Origin: Penium margaritaceum
Lineage: Eukaryota; Streptophyta; Zygnematophyceae; Desmidiales; Peniaceae
Assembly (NCBI GenBank): GCA_023375785.1
Contig: SZWC01000100.1
Location: 188,895-252,894 of the forward strand
Direction of reading: 5' to 3'
Length of the DNA: 64,000 nt
The position numbers were made by a program, and so were the translations under genes. Below the pieces are notes generated by a model, which was not told the origin of the DNA, did not search any database, and worked only from the letters and a program-made list of their open reading frames with translations. Positions 36,166 through 46,443 of the stretch are shown here, piece after piece (position 1 is the stretch's first letter; each line of letters starts with the position of its first letter).

Positions 36166-37923
36166 CCCCCCGTGAAGATGACCACCATGTGTTGTCCCGG
36201 AGCTTGATTGAAGTTCAGGGATCTACTGGGTCGCTGGATGTGGTGGAAAGGGAAGAGAGGCCAGGGTAGGCCAAAGAGGTGGCAGCGGCAGCTAATCCAT
36301 TGATATTTGAAAGGGTGATTTGGTGCGTAGATGATGGAGATGGTATCCATGAGTGCATCATTGGTCAATGGTCTAGAGCACCTTGTCCAATTGGTCAAAG
36401 CATGGGCAATGGTTTTGGAGGATGTCATGAAAGGTTGTATCGGTGGTGGGGTATAGGAGTCTGAGGACTAGTTCTTCAATCTGAAACCAATGATCCTAGT
36501 AGAGTTCTAGGGATGCAATGGTGGGGAAATCTGTTTGGTTTCGTCTGATGAAGGGTCGGAAGTGGAGGATGTCCTCCACATTGCTGTGGTCCGTGGCGAT
36601 GCACTGGATCATGTTCTTACAGATACGGCATCATTCTGAGAGGTTGTGGTACCCTTGTTAGTTGAAGTAGAGGATGTGTGAGGGTTAAATGATGGAGCCA
36701 ACCACGGAAAGTGTTTCTCGGACCAGTGTGTCATGGTGGGTGGTTGACTGTATAGTTACTCAGTGGAGGCCATGATGTTCTGTAGATTTTTGGGTAGAGA
36801 GATGGAATGTAGTAAGGGGAGGATGATGGCCAGTTTGAGACGCTGCTGGTTGCTGAGGAGGATGGATGCTGATGAAGAGAGGTGGGCTCAGGGACGGAAC
36901 CACGTACACTTGCAGATGTTTTGGCGTGGACGCATGTCATTGCAAACCAGGCAATTCGCCCGGGTGCATCCGTGTGCGGAGAGGAGAATGTTGTGGAAGC
37001 AGATGATCAGATGATGAAGAAGTGTGCGCTGGGTGAAACCACGTGCGCTTTGGAAATTTGAGTGTGGGCGTAACTTGTCGTAAAACAGGTGATGCAACCG
37101 GGCAGATCCTTGTACCGAGCGGAAGTAATGCTGGAGGCGGAGGAATGGCTAATGACGGAGTGGGTGCATGGGCAAAACCACGTGCACTGTGAAACAGGGG
37201 AATAGAATGCGGCAAGGGGAAGGCAAGAGCCAACGCGCCGCGGGAGTTCTATTGCTGGCGTGGGTGCTGGTTGCTGGAAAAATGGACAGCTAGCTCATGC
37301 ATATCCTTGTGCTGGCAGCAGATGCTGATGATTTCTGACAAGGAGGGGAAGGTTGATGTCTGAGACTGGGTACAGGGGTGAACCGCGTGCGCTGCAGAAG
37401 TTTTGGCGTGGGCAAAATAGGCGATGCGACCGGATGGATCATTATGCCGAGCGGATGAAAAAAAACAAATGATGGTGGAGGAACAATTGATGATAGAGAG
37501 GGCACAGGGGCGGAACTATGTGCGCTGCGGAGTGATGCTGGTGATGAAGAAGCTGAAGTTGATGAGGAGCGGTTTGAAGAAAGCTGAGATAAGGCTGATG
37601 CAAAGATGGACTGCTGGTGGGCGGCATGAAGCTTCCAGAAAGATGATAGCAGACAGCGGCTTGAGAGCTGCTTGCGGCTGTTGTTGAGAAATCCCCGATT
37701 GTTGACCATGAGCGCGAGATGGCTGCAAGGTTTGATCAGGAGAATGGGTCGTCACTCCAACATGAGGAGCAATCCAGGCGGGGCTGCTGATGTCAGCTGC
37801 TTACAAAGCTGAGGAGCGTGAAGTGATGGTAGTGGCGGCAAACAAATGCTAGACAGAGGAGCAAAGCAGTGGCGGCAATGAAGCGATGACGGGATCACAG
37901 GACACCAGGGGATGCTGTCCGAT
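36166..37923 (-). other. Internal region of element A
   Basis: No recognisable gag or pol. The part near the left LTR (about 36166-36800) has a minus-strand stretch with coding-like texture broken by several stops (for example VEDILHFRPFIRRNQTDF). I cannot name it. About 36890-37560 is a set of diverged direct repeats of roughly 120-180 bp built on a GTGCGCTGCGGAAG / GGCGTGGGC / GCGACCGG / TGCCGAGCGGA core. The rest is purine-rich with GATGAAG runs. Confidence 0.6.
36890..37560. repeat. Sub-repeats inside element A
   Basis: At least four diverged copies of a core with four ordered landmarks: an ACCACGTGCGCT-like start, TTTGGCGTGGGCG, GATGCGACCGGGCGGATC and CTTGTGCCGAGCGG. The same core recurs in element B, so it belongs to the family. 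Copy boundaries are approximate. Confidence 0.65.
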
Positions 37924-37935
37924 GCTCTGATACCA
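37924..37935 (-). promoter_or_regulatory. Primer-binding site of element A (tRNA-Met 3' end)
   Basis: The minus strand reads TGGTATCAGAGC immediately after the LTR end TGACA. This is the standard plant primer site complementary to the 3' end of initiator tRNA-Met, and it fixes the orientation of the element. Confidence 0.85.
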
Positions 37936-38541
37936 TGTCAAAAGACTGCAAGAGACAAGACAGCAACAGTAATGGCATGAAGAAGCATCAAAACAAGCAC
38001 AAGTACGTCAGCTAGGTACGGTAGGCGGGAGCGGTCCCAAGGAGTTAGTCGCAGAGCTTAGCGGGAAGGCGAGACACTGAAGATGCAAGGTAGACGGTGG
38101 TTGGTGAGAGAAAGCGAGAGTGAGGAAAGTGATGGATCGGCAGGCACGGAGCAAAGGAACGTGAGTAACTGAGTGAAGGGATCCAAGCTATGAGTGGCTC
38201 TCAAGGGCAAGATGGGCAAGGTGCGAGCTGAGCGAAGACAGGGCGGCAAAGCCGCGGAACCAAAAAGGAACAGGATGGGAAGACATACTCTAGTTAACTC
38301 GAGGGAATGAACATCCTTGGTATAAAAAGAACACAACGGGACAAGACAGAGGAGCAACAGCTTCTTTCCGCTAGCCGGACGCGGGGGACAGTTGTCACTT
38401 TATTAGGGAATGACTTGACGGTAGGTTCAGACGGTTGAGCGACCAGAGAGCCGTTGTTCAAGGTGGTTCAATAATTGGACCTGATCTGTTATTGAGAGAA
38501 AAGGAAAACATCTCTTTTCGGAGTCTTGTGATTTTCAAACA
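37936..38541 (-). repeat. Element A right (5') LTR
   Basis: Starts TGTCAAAAGACTGC beside the primer site and ends at TTTTCAAACA, where the satellite resumes. It shares GGTCCCAAGGAGTTAGTCGCAGAGCTT, GGCAAAGCCGCGGAACC and GAATGAACATCCT with the other LTRs but differs greatly from A-left in its outer part. A TATAAAAA stretch lies at about 38321-38328 on the plus strand. Confidence 0.72.
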
Positions 38542-38809
38542 CTTGCTCATACATTCCCTGACTTGATCCACCTTTCTCTGGCTCCCTCCACATTTCTCTG
38601 GCTTGCTCCACCTTTCTCTAGCTTGCTCCACATTTCCCCAGCTTGCTCCACCTTTCTCTGGCTTGCTCCACCGTTCTTTGTCTTGCTCCACCATTCTCTT
38701 GCTTGCTCCACCTTCCTCTGGCTTGCTTCACCTTTCTCTGGCTTTCTCCGCCTTTCTCTCGCATGCTTGCTCACACATTTATTGGCATGCTTGCTCACAC
38801 ATTCGCTGG
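38542..38809 (+). repeat. Diverged-unit module, copy 5
   Basis: Single variant CTTGCTCATACATTCCCTGA at 38542, directly after the element A LTR, and the pair CTTGCTCACACATTTATTGG-CATG-CTTGCTCACACATTCGCTGG from 38766. Spacing is 224 bp. The module's usual left flank is missing, cut by the LTR. Confidence 0.8.
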
Positions 38810-40828
38810 TTTTCTCTGGCTTGCTCCACCTTTTCTGGCCTCCTCCACCTTTCCCTGGCTTACTCTACCTATCGTTGGCTTGCTCCACCTCTCTCTGGCT
38901 TGCTCCACATTTCTCTAGGTTGCTCTACCGTTCTCTGCCTTGTTCCACCTTTCTCTGGCTTGCTCCACCATTCTCTAGCTTGCTTCACTATTCTCTGGCT
39001 TGTTCCACCTTTCCCTGGTTGACTCCACCATTCTCTGGCTTGCTCCATCTTTCTCTAATCTGCTCCACCTTTCCCTGGCTTGCTTCACCTTTCTGAGGCT
39101 TGCTCCACCTTTATTAGGCTTGCTCCACCTTTCTCTGGCTTTCTCCACCTTTCTCTAGCTTGCTCCACCGTTCTCTGACTTTATCTACATTTCTCTGGCT
39201 TGCTCCATCTTTCTCTGGCTTGCTCCACCTTTCTCTGGCTTGCTCCACCGTTCTCTCACTTGCTCCACCTTTCCCTGACTTACTCCACCTTTCCCTGGCT
39301 TGCTCCAACTTTCTCTGGCTTGCTCCACCTTTTTCTGGCTTGCTCTACCCCTCCCTGGCTTGCTCCAGCTTTCTATGACTTGCTCCACCATTCCCTGACA
39401 TGCTCCACCATTCTTCGGCGAGCTCCACTTTATCGGGCTTCCTCCACCTTTCCCTGGCTTGATCCACCTTTCTATGGCTTGCTTTACCTTTGTCTGGCTT
39501 GCTCCAGCTTGCTCTGGATCGCTCCACCGTTCTCTGCCTTGCTCCACCTTTTTGTGGCTTGCTCCACCGTTCTCTAGCTTGCTCCACTGTTCTCTGGCTC
39601 GTTCCACCTTTCCCTCGTTTGCTCCACCTTTCTCTGGCTTGCTCCATCTTTCTCCAGGTTGTTCTACCTTGTCCTGGCTTGTCCCAGTTTTCTCTGGCTT
39701 GCTCCATCTTGCTCTGGCATGCTCCTCCTTTTCCCGGCTTGCTCCACCTTCCTCTGGTTGGCTTCAACTTTCCCTGGCTTGTTCTACCTCTCCCTGTCTT
39801 GCTCTGCCTTTCTCTGGCTTGCTGCACCTTTCTCTGGCTTGCTCTACCTTTCTCTGGCTTGCTCCACCTTTCTCTAGCTTGCTCCACCATTCTCTGCCTT
39901 GCTCCACCATTTTCTGGCTTGCTCCACCTTTATCAGGCTTGCTCGACCTTTCTCTGGCCTGCTATACTGTTCTCTCAATTGCTCCATCATTCTCTGGCTT
40001 GCTCCACCTTTCTCAGGCTAGCTCCACCATTCCCTGGCTTGCTTAACTTTTCTCTGGCTTGCTCCACCTTTCTCTGGCTTACTTCATCTTTCTCCGGCTT
40101 GCCCCACCGTTCTCTGGCTCGCTCCACCGTTCTCTGGCTTGCTCCACCTGTCTCTGGGTTGCTCCACCTTTTTCTGGCTTGCTCCACCATTCTCTAGCTT
40201 GCTCCCCCATTCTCTGGCTTGCTCCACATTTCTCTGGCTTTCTCCGCCTTTCTCTGGCTTGCTCCACATTTTTCTTGCTTGCTCCGCCTTTATCTGGCTT
40301 GCTCCACCTTTCTCTGGCTTGTTCCAGCTTTCTTTGGCTTAATCCACCATTCTCTGCCTTGCTCCACCTTTCTCTGGGTTTCTCCATTGTTCTTTGGCTT
40401 GTTCCACCTTTCCCTTATTTGCTCCACCTTTCTCTGGCTTGCTCCATCTTTCTCTAGCTTGCTCAAACTTTCCCTAGCTTGCTCCACTTTTCTGTGGCTT
40501 GCTCCCCCTTGCTCTGGCATGCTCCTCTTTTTCCTGGCTTGGTCCACCTTCCCCTGGTTTGCTCCACCTTTCCCTGGCTTGCTTTACCTCTCTCTGGCTT
40601 GCTCTACCTTTCTCTGGCTTGCTCCATCTTTCTCTGGCTTGCTCTACCTTTCTCTCGCTTGCTCCACCTTTCTCTAGCTTGCTCCACCATTCTCTGACTT
40701 GGTCCACCATTCTCTTTCTTGCTCCACCTTTATCAGGCCTGCTCCACCTTTTTGTGGCTTGCTCTACCGTTCTCTCTGTTGCTCCATTGTTCTCTGGCTT
40801 GCTCCACCTTTCTCACGCTTGCTCCACC
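38542..40828 (+). repeat. 20-bp satellite block after element A
   Basis: Plus-orientation 20-bp units from CTTGCTCATACATTCCC (a diverged-module unit) to CTTGCTCCACC. Frames in it are repeat artefacts. Confidence 0.96.
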
Positions 40829-41477
40829 TGTCAGGAAAATGCAATGATAATTGGATGAGGTAGATGTTCAGATGAGGAGGCAGAAGCGTTGGCGAAGCTG
40901 CGGAAGCTGATGGTTTGCTGATGTCACAAAGGCAAGAGGTCTGAGGGCATGAAGACACGAGCAATGAGGACCGCAGCAACCCATGCCAGGGCTAGTAGCC
41001 ATTGTGCCAGGGTGCGGGTCGTGACAATGAGTGGGCCCAGTGCCAACAGGCCACGGGTGATGCCTTCAATTTTGCCGCGTCACGGGATTACTCCACACTT
41101 GTCTTACTACGAGCTTACACTGCTCTGTGCTATCTCTAATTGCGCACTACCTTCTGCTCCGTGCTTTCCGTGAACACTGAACGTTTAATTTAGATGGCCG
41201 ACTCCAAGAATCCTCCGCAATTACTCCCTTGAAGCACTATTCCTATTCAACAAACTCTATGGCCCACAGGACTGACCAATGTGTGAGAACCTCACCGATG
41301 AGTGATACTCTGCGGTCCGCTTCTTGCCTCACGCAAGCCTGCCACCTCGTGGCTTCCAGCTCCTTTCCGTGGAACCCAGTTCCGCGGCCGTGGGCAAGCA
41401 AGGGCACCGCCAGAAGTTCACCTCACCCTGAGATTGGTTCTTCAAATACTCAGTCCCGCTGACCGCGGGCAAGACAC
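40829..41477. other. Non-coding left flank of the integrase element
   Basis: GC-balanced unique sequence with no convincing frame. The first 19 bases resemble the start of the element B LTR, then diverge. TTCAACA occurs at 41246-41252, the same terminal heptamer as the copia LTR, but the preceding bases do not align with the segment at 45790-46443. Confidence 0.4.
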
Positions 41478-41822
41478 TCAAGGGCTGTGAAAGGCAGGAG
41501 AGCAAGGTACTGAGGGCATGAATGAGAGCAGGTAAATGTCTTTCATAGTGAGGGGCAGAGTACATGAGTAGCGGAGTGCTGATCCAAGAGTGATTGAGCC
41601 TGCTCCCCCGTCCTCCTCATACTTCTTCTCCGCCGCCTCCTCCTTGGCCTTGCTCACGCACTTCAGGCAGGTGCAGTTTCGTCTGATGCAGCTCTTGGTG
41701 GTCCCTTGATGTGCCGGATTGCCGCAGATGCGGCATATGACTTTCGGGAGTGGCTCCACAGGGAGATTTTCCCCGCACCACACACAAGGGTCCACGTAGT
41801 TGGCCAACTCATGGGGGCTCAT
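41478..41822 (-). pseudogene. Cysteine-rich zinc-finger C-terminal segment
   Basis: A 114-codon open stretch with paired cysteines: CVWC near residue 13, CRIC near 31, then HQGTTKSC, RRNC, TCLKC. The spacing CxxC...CxxC...H...C...C.C.xC resembles a metal-binding finger of the class with a CxxCG..xH core. A Glu/Lys-rich helix (KAKEEAAEKKYEEDG) follows. It lies downstream of the integrase in the same orientation and would be its C-terminal extension if the intervening stops are mutations. The last ~45 residues look unselected. Function is unknown. Confidence 0.5.
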
Positions 41823-42314
41823 GGGTGCGCTCCTCCGTAGAGTGGCCGCGAGTCCTGCCGGGGTCTCCTCTTCGGTGGCCGTCTGTTGCTCCTCTTTCTA
41901 TTAATCCTGTTCCTGTTGCAGGCCCTCGCGTCCTTTCATTCACCATTGCTGCTCCCCTTGCGCCTCCCCTGCGCACACTTCCTGCATGTCAGAGCCCTCC
42001 GGTTCAGTTGCCCAGAGTTCCTCGCTCCATTCCTGCTCTTGTTCCGACACCTGTGTCTCGCACAGGTCCAGCACATCCTCTGCCTTCCAGCCTCTCGACC
42101 CCTTACGCTCCACGAGCGTGGGAAGGGCTCCACCTATTCAAGGGATATGCGTCTGCCACGCCCAAGGTAGGAGCACGAACTCGGTGGCAGGATAGCTGCG
42201 GTTGCTGGACCCGTCTGGCCCCTCTAGCCATACGTGCCCGGCATCCACACTGGCTACGCGATACACCTCCCATGCCTCCCCAACTTCACGCCCCACGCCT
42301 AGGAAGGGGCGGAG

Positions 42315-43719
42315 CTAAACCAGGTTCCCCTCCTTGATCGGCCCGTGGTTGAGCCGCCGTTTGGCACCATCGCATCCGCGCCAAGCCAAGACAGAGCCCC
42401 TCAACCTTGCTTTCGCGCCTACCGCCTTTGTCCATTGGCAACGCTCCCAGAACCATGCCTGCACTTCCCAATCCTTGGCAGCCTCTTGCTCCTCTTCCAG
42501 GCGTCTATCCTGCTTTTCCTCTAGGTCTAGAGGTAGCTGCAGTGGCTTCTGCGGCATGCCCAAGGCTGCGCGTGGAGGTTGCCCAAGAAGGAGGAGGTGA
42601 AGGGAGAACGATGTTGTGTGACTGGGAGTTGTGTTGATGAAGTGCGCTGTCTTCTTCAGAGGCTCCCCCCAGTCGCTGTTCTCCGCCGTCGCCACCGCTT
42701 GCTCCACGATGTTGTACAGCCTCTCCACCAGACCCTAGGAATTAGGTCTGTACTGCCCAGAGTGTACGTGCTGCACGCCCCACTCCGCAAACTCGTTGTG
42801 GAATCCTCCCATGAATTTGGTGCCATTGTCATTGTGCACCACACTGCGTCCCCCAAACTGGTAGAAGATCTCTTCCTGGATGTCGCGTATAGCCCGAGCT
42901 GAGGACTTTGCCAGGGACTGTGTGGACCCATATGTACTTTGTGAAGTGATCCACCGCAGCAATCGAGTACCTGTCCCCTTGGGTGGGGCGAGGCCGTGGT
43001 CCATGGAAGTCGATGATGATTCATTCCAGAGGCTCACCGATGGGGGAGGGTAGAAGGAGCGGCATGTCCTACGGTGTGATCTTCCGGCTACGCTCACAGG
43101 GGGCGCATTGCTGTACCACCTCTGTGACCAGTGCCAGGAGGTTCGGCACATGCAGGATGGGGCTCAGCCGATCCTTGAGCGCCTGCATGCCAGCATGGTG
43201 GTGGCAGTAGTAGGCCTCAACCACTGCCTTCTGTAGAGTGGGGGATGGTACCCACAAGATCCGCGGCACGACCCTCCAGAGACGACCGCCCTCCCAAGCA
43301 TACTCTTCACAGAGGCAGGCAAGATCATTTTTCTTCCGCCTGTCAGATTCCACCCCCAGCCTCTACTCTAGGGCCTCATACACCTTCCGCGCTTCTGCTT
43401 TCTGCTGCTCACAAGTTCTGGCAAGGAGGAGGATGTAGGCCATCTGCCAAATTTGCCAATCTTGCGTCTTCACTGGCCCTTTTGTCTTTCCCACCTTTTC
43501 AATGGCAGCTTCCCCCGGCTTTCTCTTCGTCTTTGGTTCCTTTGCTGGCAGCCCTTTTGCCCGCCTTGCATCCTGCTCCGCCTTCATCATGTGTAGCCGC
43601 TGGTGGTTCTCCTCATCATACACCGGCGGTTCCTTGTTCCAACTGTCTGCTGCGGGAAAGAGGCGGAGCATCCCCACCGCGCGTAGCTCCCCTTTGTCCC
43701 ATCGGTCCCGCAGGCACAT
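42315..43719 (-). pseudogene. Ty3/gypsy-type integrase, degenerate
   Basis: From the N-terminal side: a Lys/Arg-rich stretch (MCLRDRWDKGELRAVG...), an H2C2 zinc domain (AYYCHHHAGMQALKDRL, then CAPCERSRKI about 29 residues later), and a DDE core with DFHGPRP, VVHNDNGTKFMGGF and GLVERLYNIVEQAV. These are the typical D, D and E contexts of gypsy-class integrases. At least four in-frame stops (after EALE, after KITP, before the first D motif, and before GLVE) and a frame change between 42900 and 43000 break it. Each stop I read is a TAG or TGA one transition away from Gln or Trp. It is followed by a linker rich in Glu and Trp reaching 42315. Confidence 0.72.
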
Positions 43720-44469
43720 CTCTGGTGGCCCTCCGTGTCATTTCCCTTGTCCGTTGTAGATCTGGATGACCTCTTACCGCTGTGCCACAGCTTCAGGGAG
43801 TCGTAGCAATCCTTGGCCCTCTGCAATGGGTCGCGTCTCATCATCTTCTCCCGGCGACTCGCTCAGTTCTGAGAGCACTACTACTCCTGACTTTCTTTTA
43901 GCTGCTACCCCTGCAGTGGCCTCCCTCCGCGCCCCCTCCGGCACAGTTTCTGCACGGGCTCCCTCTAGGAAGGATCATAGCGGAGCCGGGACCATGTCTG
44001 CCGGCATCAGGACTATATGGAACACTACGAGGAGCAATTTTGCTGCCTGGGCGGCCTCCTGATGAGTCTGCGCCAGCTTTCCCAGGTCGATGCTCAGGAG
44101 GGTGCCTTCCCGTGGGGGGCGCTAATTGCTTTACCTAGCAAAAGGTTCTCCAGCGGTACTCTCATCCGCCGCTCGCTTCCCTTGGTCCCGTTGGTGGGAT
44201 GTTGGAGTTGTCTCCGCGGATGGGGCCTGTCCGCCTGGGGCCGGCTCCTTTTGTGGAGTGGCCACGCGGTTTACAGAGGCGACGTGGGATGGGGCAGCCT
44301 GTTTGCTGGTGGTAGCGGATGATGCAGCCTTCTTGGCTGCCGCCGCCGCTACTACCTGGAGCCTGGCTTGCCTACCAAGTGAGGCCTCTGACATCGTAGT
44401 TTGCTACACATTCCTTTGGGTCTCTTTCGCAGTCTTTTCTTGTGCTCCATTCCTTGTTTTCTTGGTCTT
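43720..44469 (-). other. Linker between coiled coil and integrase
   Basis: Minus-strand fragments such as RRDPLQRAKDCYDSLKLWHSG (43780-43850) and an Ala/Thr/Ser/Lys stretch (44131-44394) look like former coding sequence in shifting frames. I see no aspartic protease or RT motif here. Confidence 0.4.
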
Positions 44470-45330
44470 TTATCCCTCCGTCGCTGCCTGCTCCTCCGCT
44501 GCCCTTTCCTCCTCGGCTTGCCTAGTCGCTGCTGCTGCTGCTGCTTTTGCCACCGCGTTCTTAGCCATTTCTTTTTCTTTTGCCACCTTTGGCGTCTTAT
44601 CCTGTTGTGCTACCGCTGTTGCTTCCGCTGCTGCCTGCTCTACCGCCTCTCTACGCTTGTCGCCGCCTCCTATTCTGCTGCCGCTGCCACTTCTGCTACT
44701 TCCTGCTCTGCTGCCTCCCTTTGTTTCATCACCGCTTCCTGTTCTGCTGCCGCTGCTTTTTCCGCCGCTTCCTGTTCTGCCGCCTTCCTCCGTCTGGCCG
44801 CTGCCTCCTGTTCTACTGCTGTAGCTTCTAGTGCTGCTTGGTCGACCGCCGCCTTGCGTTCTGCTTCCGCCTGCACCTCGGCTATAAGCTCCGCTACTAC
44901 TCACTCCGCGCCTGCTTTTGCTTCTTTCCTTTGCTCCTCCTTCTCCTAGTGCAATACCACTTGCAGCTTGTCCCGCGTTTGAGTGAGCTCGGCAGATTCT
45001 TGGAGGTACTCTTGGGTCTCCTCCGCTTCAGCGGTAGTGCAGCTCTTCTCCTCCCTGCATACCTCCGCGGCCTACCTAACCCACTGTTGCACCGCCTCCT
45101 CTGTCAGAGACTGGCCCGCTTGTTTCAGCACTGTTCATAGTTCATCCACCACCGCGGCTGCAATCCGGTGGCGCGTTACACCCTCAAGGGTCAAACGCGA
45201 GCATTTTCTGATGGCCATGTACCAGCCGTCACACTGTCATTCTGCCGCGGTGATGCGTGCAATCTCAAACTGCCGTTTCTAGAAAGGAAAACCTGTCCCC
45301 GTGAATTTGGACATACCTGCCTCAAGGCGG
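44470..45330 (-). pseudogene. Ala/Glu/Gln-rich coiled-coil region (gag-like position)
   Basis: Over about 280 codons the minus strand encodes helix-favouring sequence rich in Ala, Glu, Gln, Lys and Arg, for example VEQEAAARRRKAAEQEAAEK, and a second block with KVAKEKEMAKNAVAKAA. A frame change near 44665 and several TAG/TGA codons upstream break it. Before it lies a segment containing TLEGVTRHRIAAAVVDEL and SLTEEAVQQWVR. The position 5' of the integrase suggests a gag-like structural protein, but composition bias prevents assignment to a family. Confidence 0.5.
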
Positions 45331-45397
45331 GTTTGAGTCGGATCCGCCATTTTTGGTGGTTGCTCGTCTTCTCTGCTTTGCTGCTACTCTGCTTCGT

Positions 45398-45438
45398 TGA
45401 GGCTGATGAGGCTGATGAGGCTGATGAGGCTGCTGAAT
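45398..45438. repeat. 9-bp microsatellite (GAGGCTGAT)
   Basis: About four tandem copies of GAGGCTGAT, followed by GAGGCTGCTGAATG. A second short GATGGAGC(A/C) run lies at 45660-45690. Confidence 0.8.
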
Positions 45439-45775
45439 GAAACCATTGTGAAAGGTGCAGTTGGTTCCGTTGAAAAACGCTCCCGCCAATGACTGCCTAA
45501 GGCGATGGTACCGCCGTGAGAGAACGGACTCGGGGTCGTACGACCTTCTAAAAAGGGGTAGAGCTTATTCTCCTTGGGACGCAAGCGTCTTGTCCAACAT
45601 GGGCAGAGCTGTTCCTCGTCCCCTAGTCCGCTACGTGCACGCATCCTACGTGAAGAAGTCGATGGAGCCGATGGAGCAGATGGAGCCATCCGATGTTCGT
45701 ATCCCAGTTGTACTTGTGCGTGCTACAAGACCACGCGCTAGTCGGTCTTGGAAGTGTGCCTTAGAACCAGAAGTA

Positions 45776-45789
45776 TGGACCCATAACCT
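45776..45789 (-). promoter_or_regulatory. Candidate half-tRNA primer-binding site, decayed
   Basis: TGGACCCATAACCT matches the copia element 1 site TGGGCCCATAACCC at 12 of 14 positions, and both differences are transitions. Like that site it is followed within a few bases by an LTR-sized segment of about 650 bp. Confidence 0.5.
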
Positions 45790-46443
45790 TTTTTCAATGC
45801 GCCCGATAGCAACGGTCTAGAAAACGGGTCCCGACATGGGAGGCCGCCAACCACTCTTGGTATTGCAGCCAAGATCACATATCACCCGCGAACGAGGGAT
45901 CCACACTTTAGGTTGAGTTGGTTTGCAACCTCACGAATTCCGCATGTTGTTCTTTAGTATCTAGCTTTGGTTGGACACTCTCTTAGGACTCTCAAAGGCC
46001 AGAACTATAAATGGATGCATACAGGGTACAGGCTTTTATACTTGTAGAGCTTTGCTAGAGCTTCTGCTTGTAGTGAATCCACTTGACCCACCCTCAACCC
46101 ACAGTCCTACTTGGAGCGTCCTTAGACCGCCAAGTGTCATCCTCAAGGCAGGCTCTAGTAAGCTTCCTAGAAGCTTCCCGTCCCAGTTTGGGCCACAAAT
46201 AAAAATGCAGCCATCCTGTGGTCTAAACTCGTGACATATCGTGTGAAACTCCGGTGCCTTCACAACCAGACCACAAATGTATATTCCTATGATGATCCAC
46301 AGGGGACATACCCATTATGGGCAGTGCTTTCCTGGCCCATCTCAGAACAGACCAAGGGGACGTACTCCATAGAGCAGTGCATGCCTTGTCTATATGTGCA
46401 GCTAGCCAGCTAGGCAGTGGACAAGGTAAATACCATTTCAACA
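45790..46443 (-). repeat. Putative old copia-type LTR (5' LTR)
   Basis: About 646-654 bp from the decayed primer site to TTTCAACA, which borders the satellite. Structure parallels the copia LTR: same length (653), same terminal heptamer, and a TATA-like GTATAAAAGCC (minus strand) about 240 bp from the inner end, compared with about 236. The sequence itself is not alignable by eye with the copia LTR, so it would be a distant relative. The inner end lacks TGTTAG. Confidence 0.45.

Larger units (their letters stand above)
35058..38541 (-). mobile_element. Non-coding LTR element A (LARD-like), composite
   Basis: Two LTR-like ends (35058-36165 and 37936-38541) bracket ~1.76 kb without recognisable gag or pol. 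Orientation is minus: a tRNA-Met primer site lies at 37924-37935 beside the right LTR and a G-rich tract beside the left (CCCCCC after 36165). The two LTRs are strongly diverged; the left resembles the left LTR of element B more than its own partner. The flanking pentamers TCCAC and CTTGC do not match. It may be a recombinant or a doubly truncated insertion. Confidence 0.75.
40829..46443 (-). mobile_element. Decayed integrase-bearing element with coiled coil and finger (Ty3-like)
   Basis: This non-satellite segment lies between two satellite blocks. Left end begins TGTCAGGAAAATGCAATGA; right end finishes TTTCAACA. In minus orientation it contains a coiled-coil region, a Ty3/gypsy-type integrase with H2C2 and DDE motifs, and a cysteine-rich finger. 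I saw no protease or RT motifs. A copia-like primer site and LTR-sized segment lie at its right end, but I found no matching left LTR, so it may be a nest of more than one element. Integrase-bearing DNA transposons of the Ginger type are an alternative; I see no clear terminal inverted repeats to support that. Confidence 0.55.

Noticed and set aside
40829-41252. Left LTR of the integrase element ending TTCAACA at 41252
   Set aside because: The terminal heptamer matches, but the segment is only ~424 bp and does not align with 45790-46443; no polypurine tract follows.
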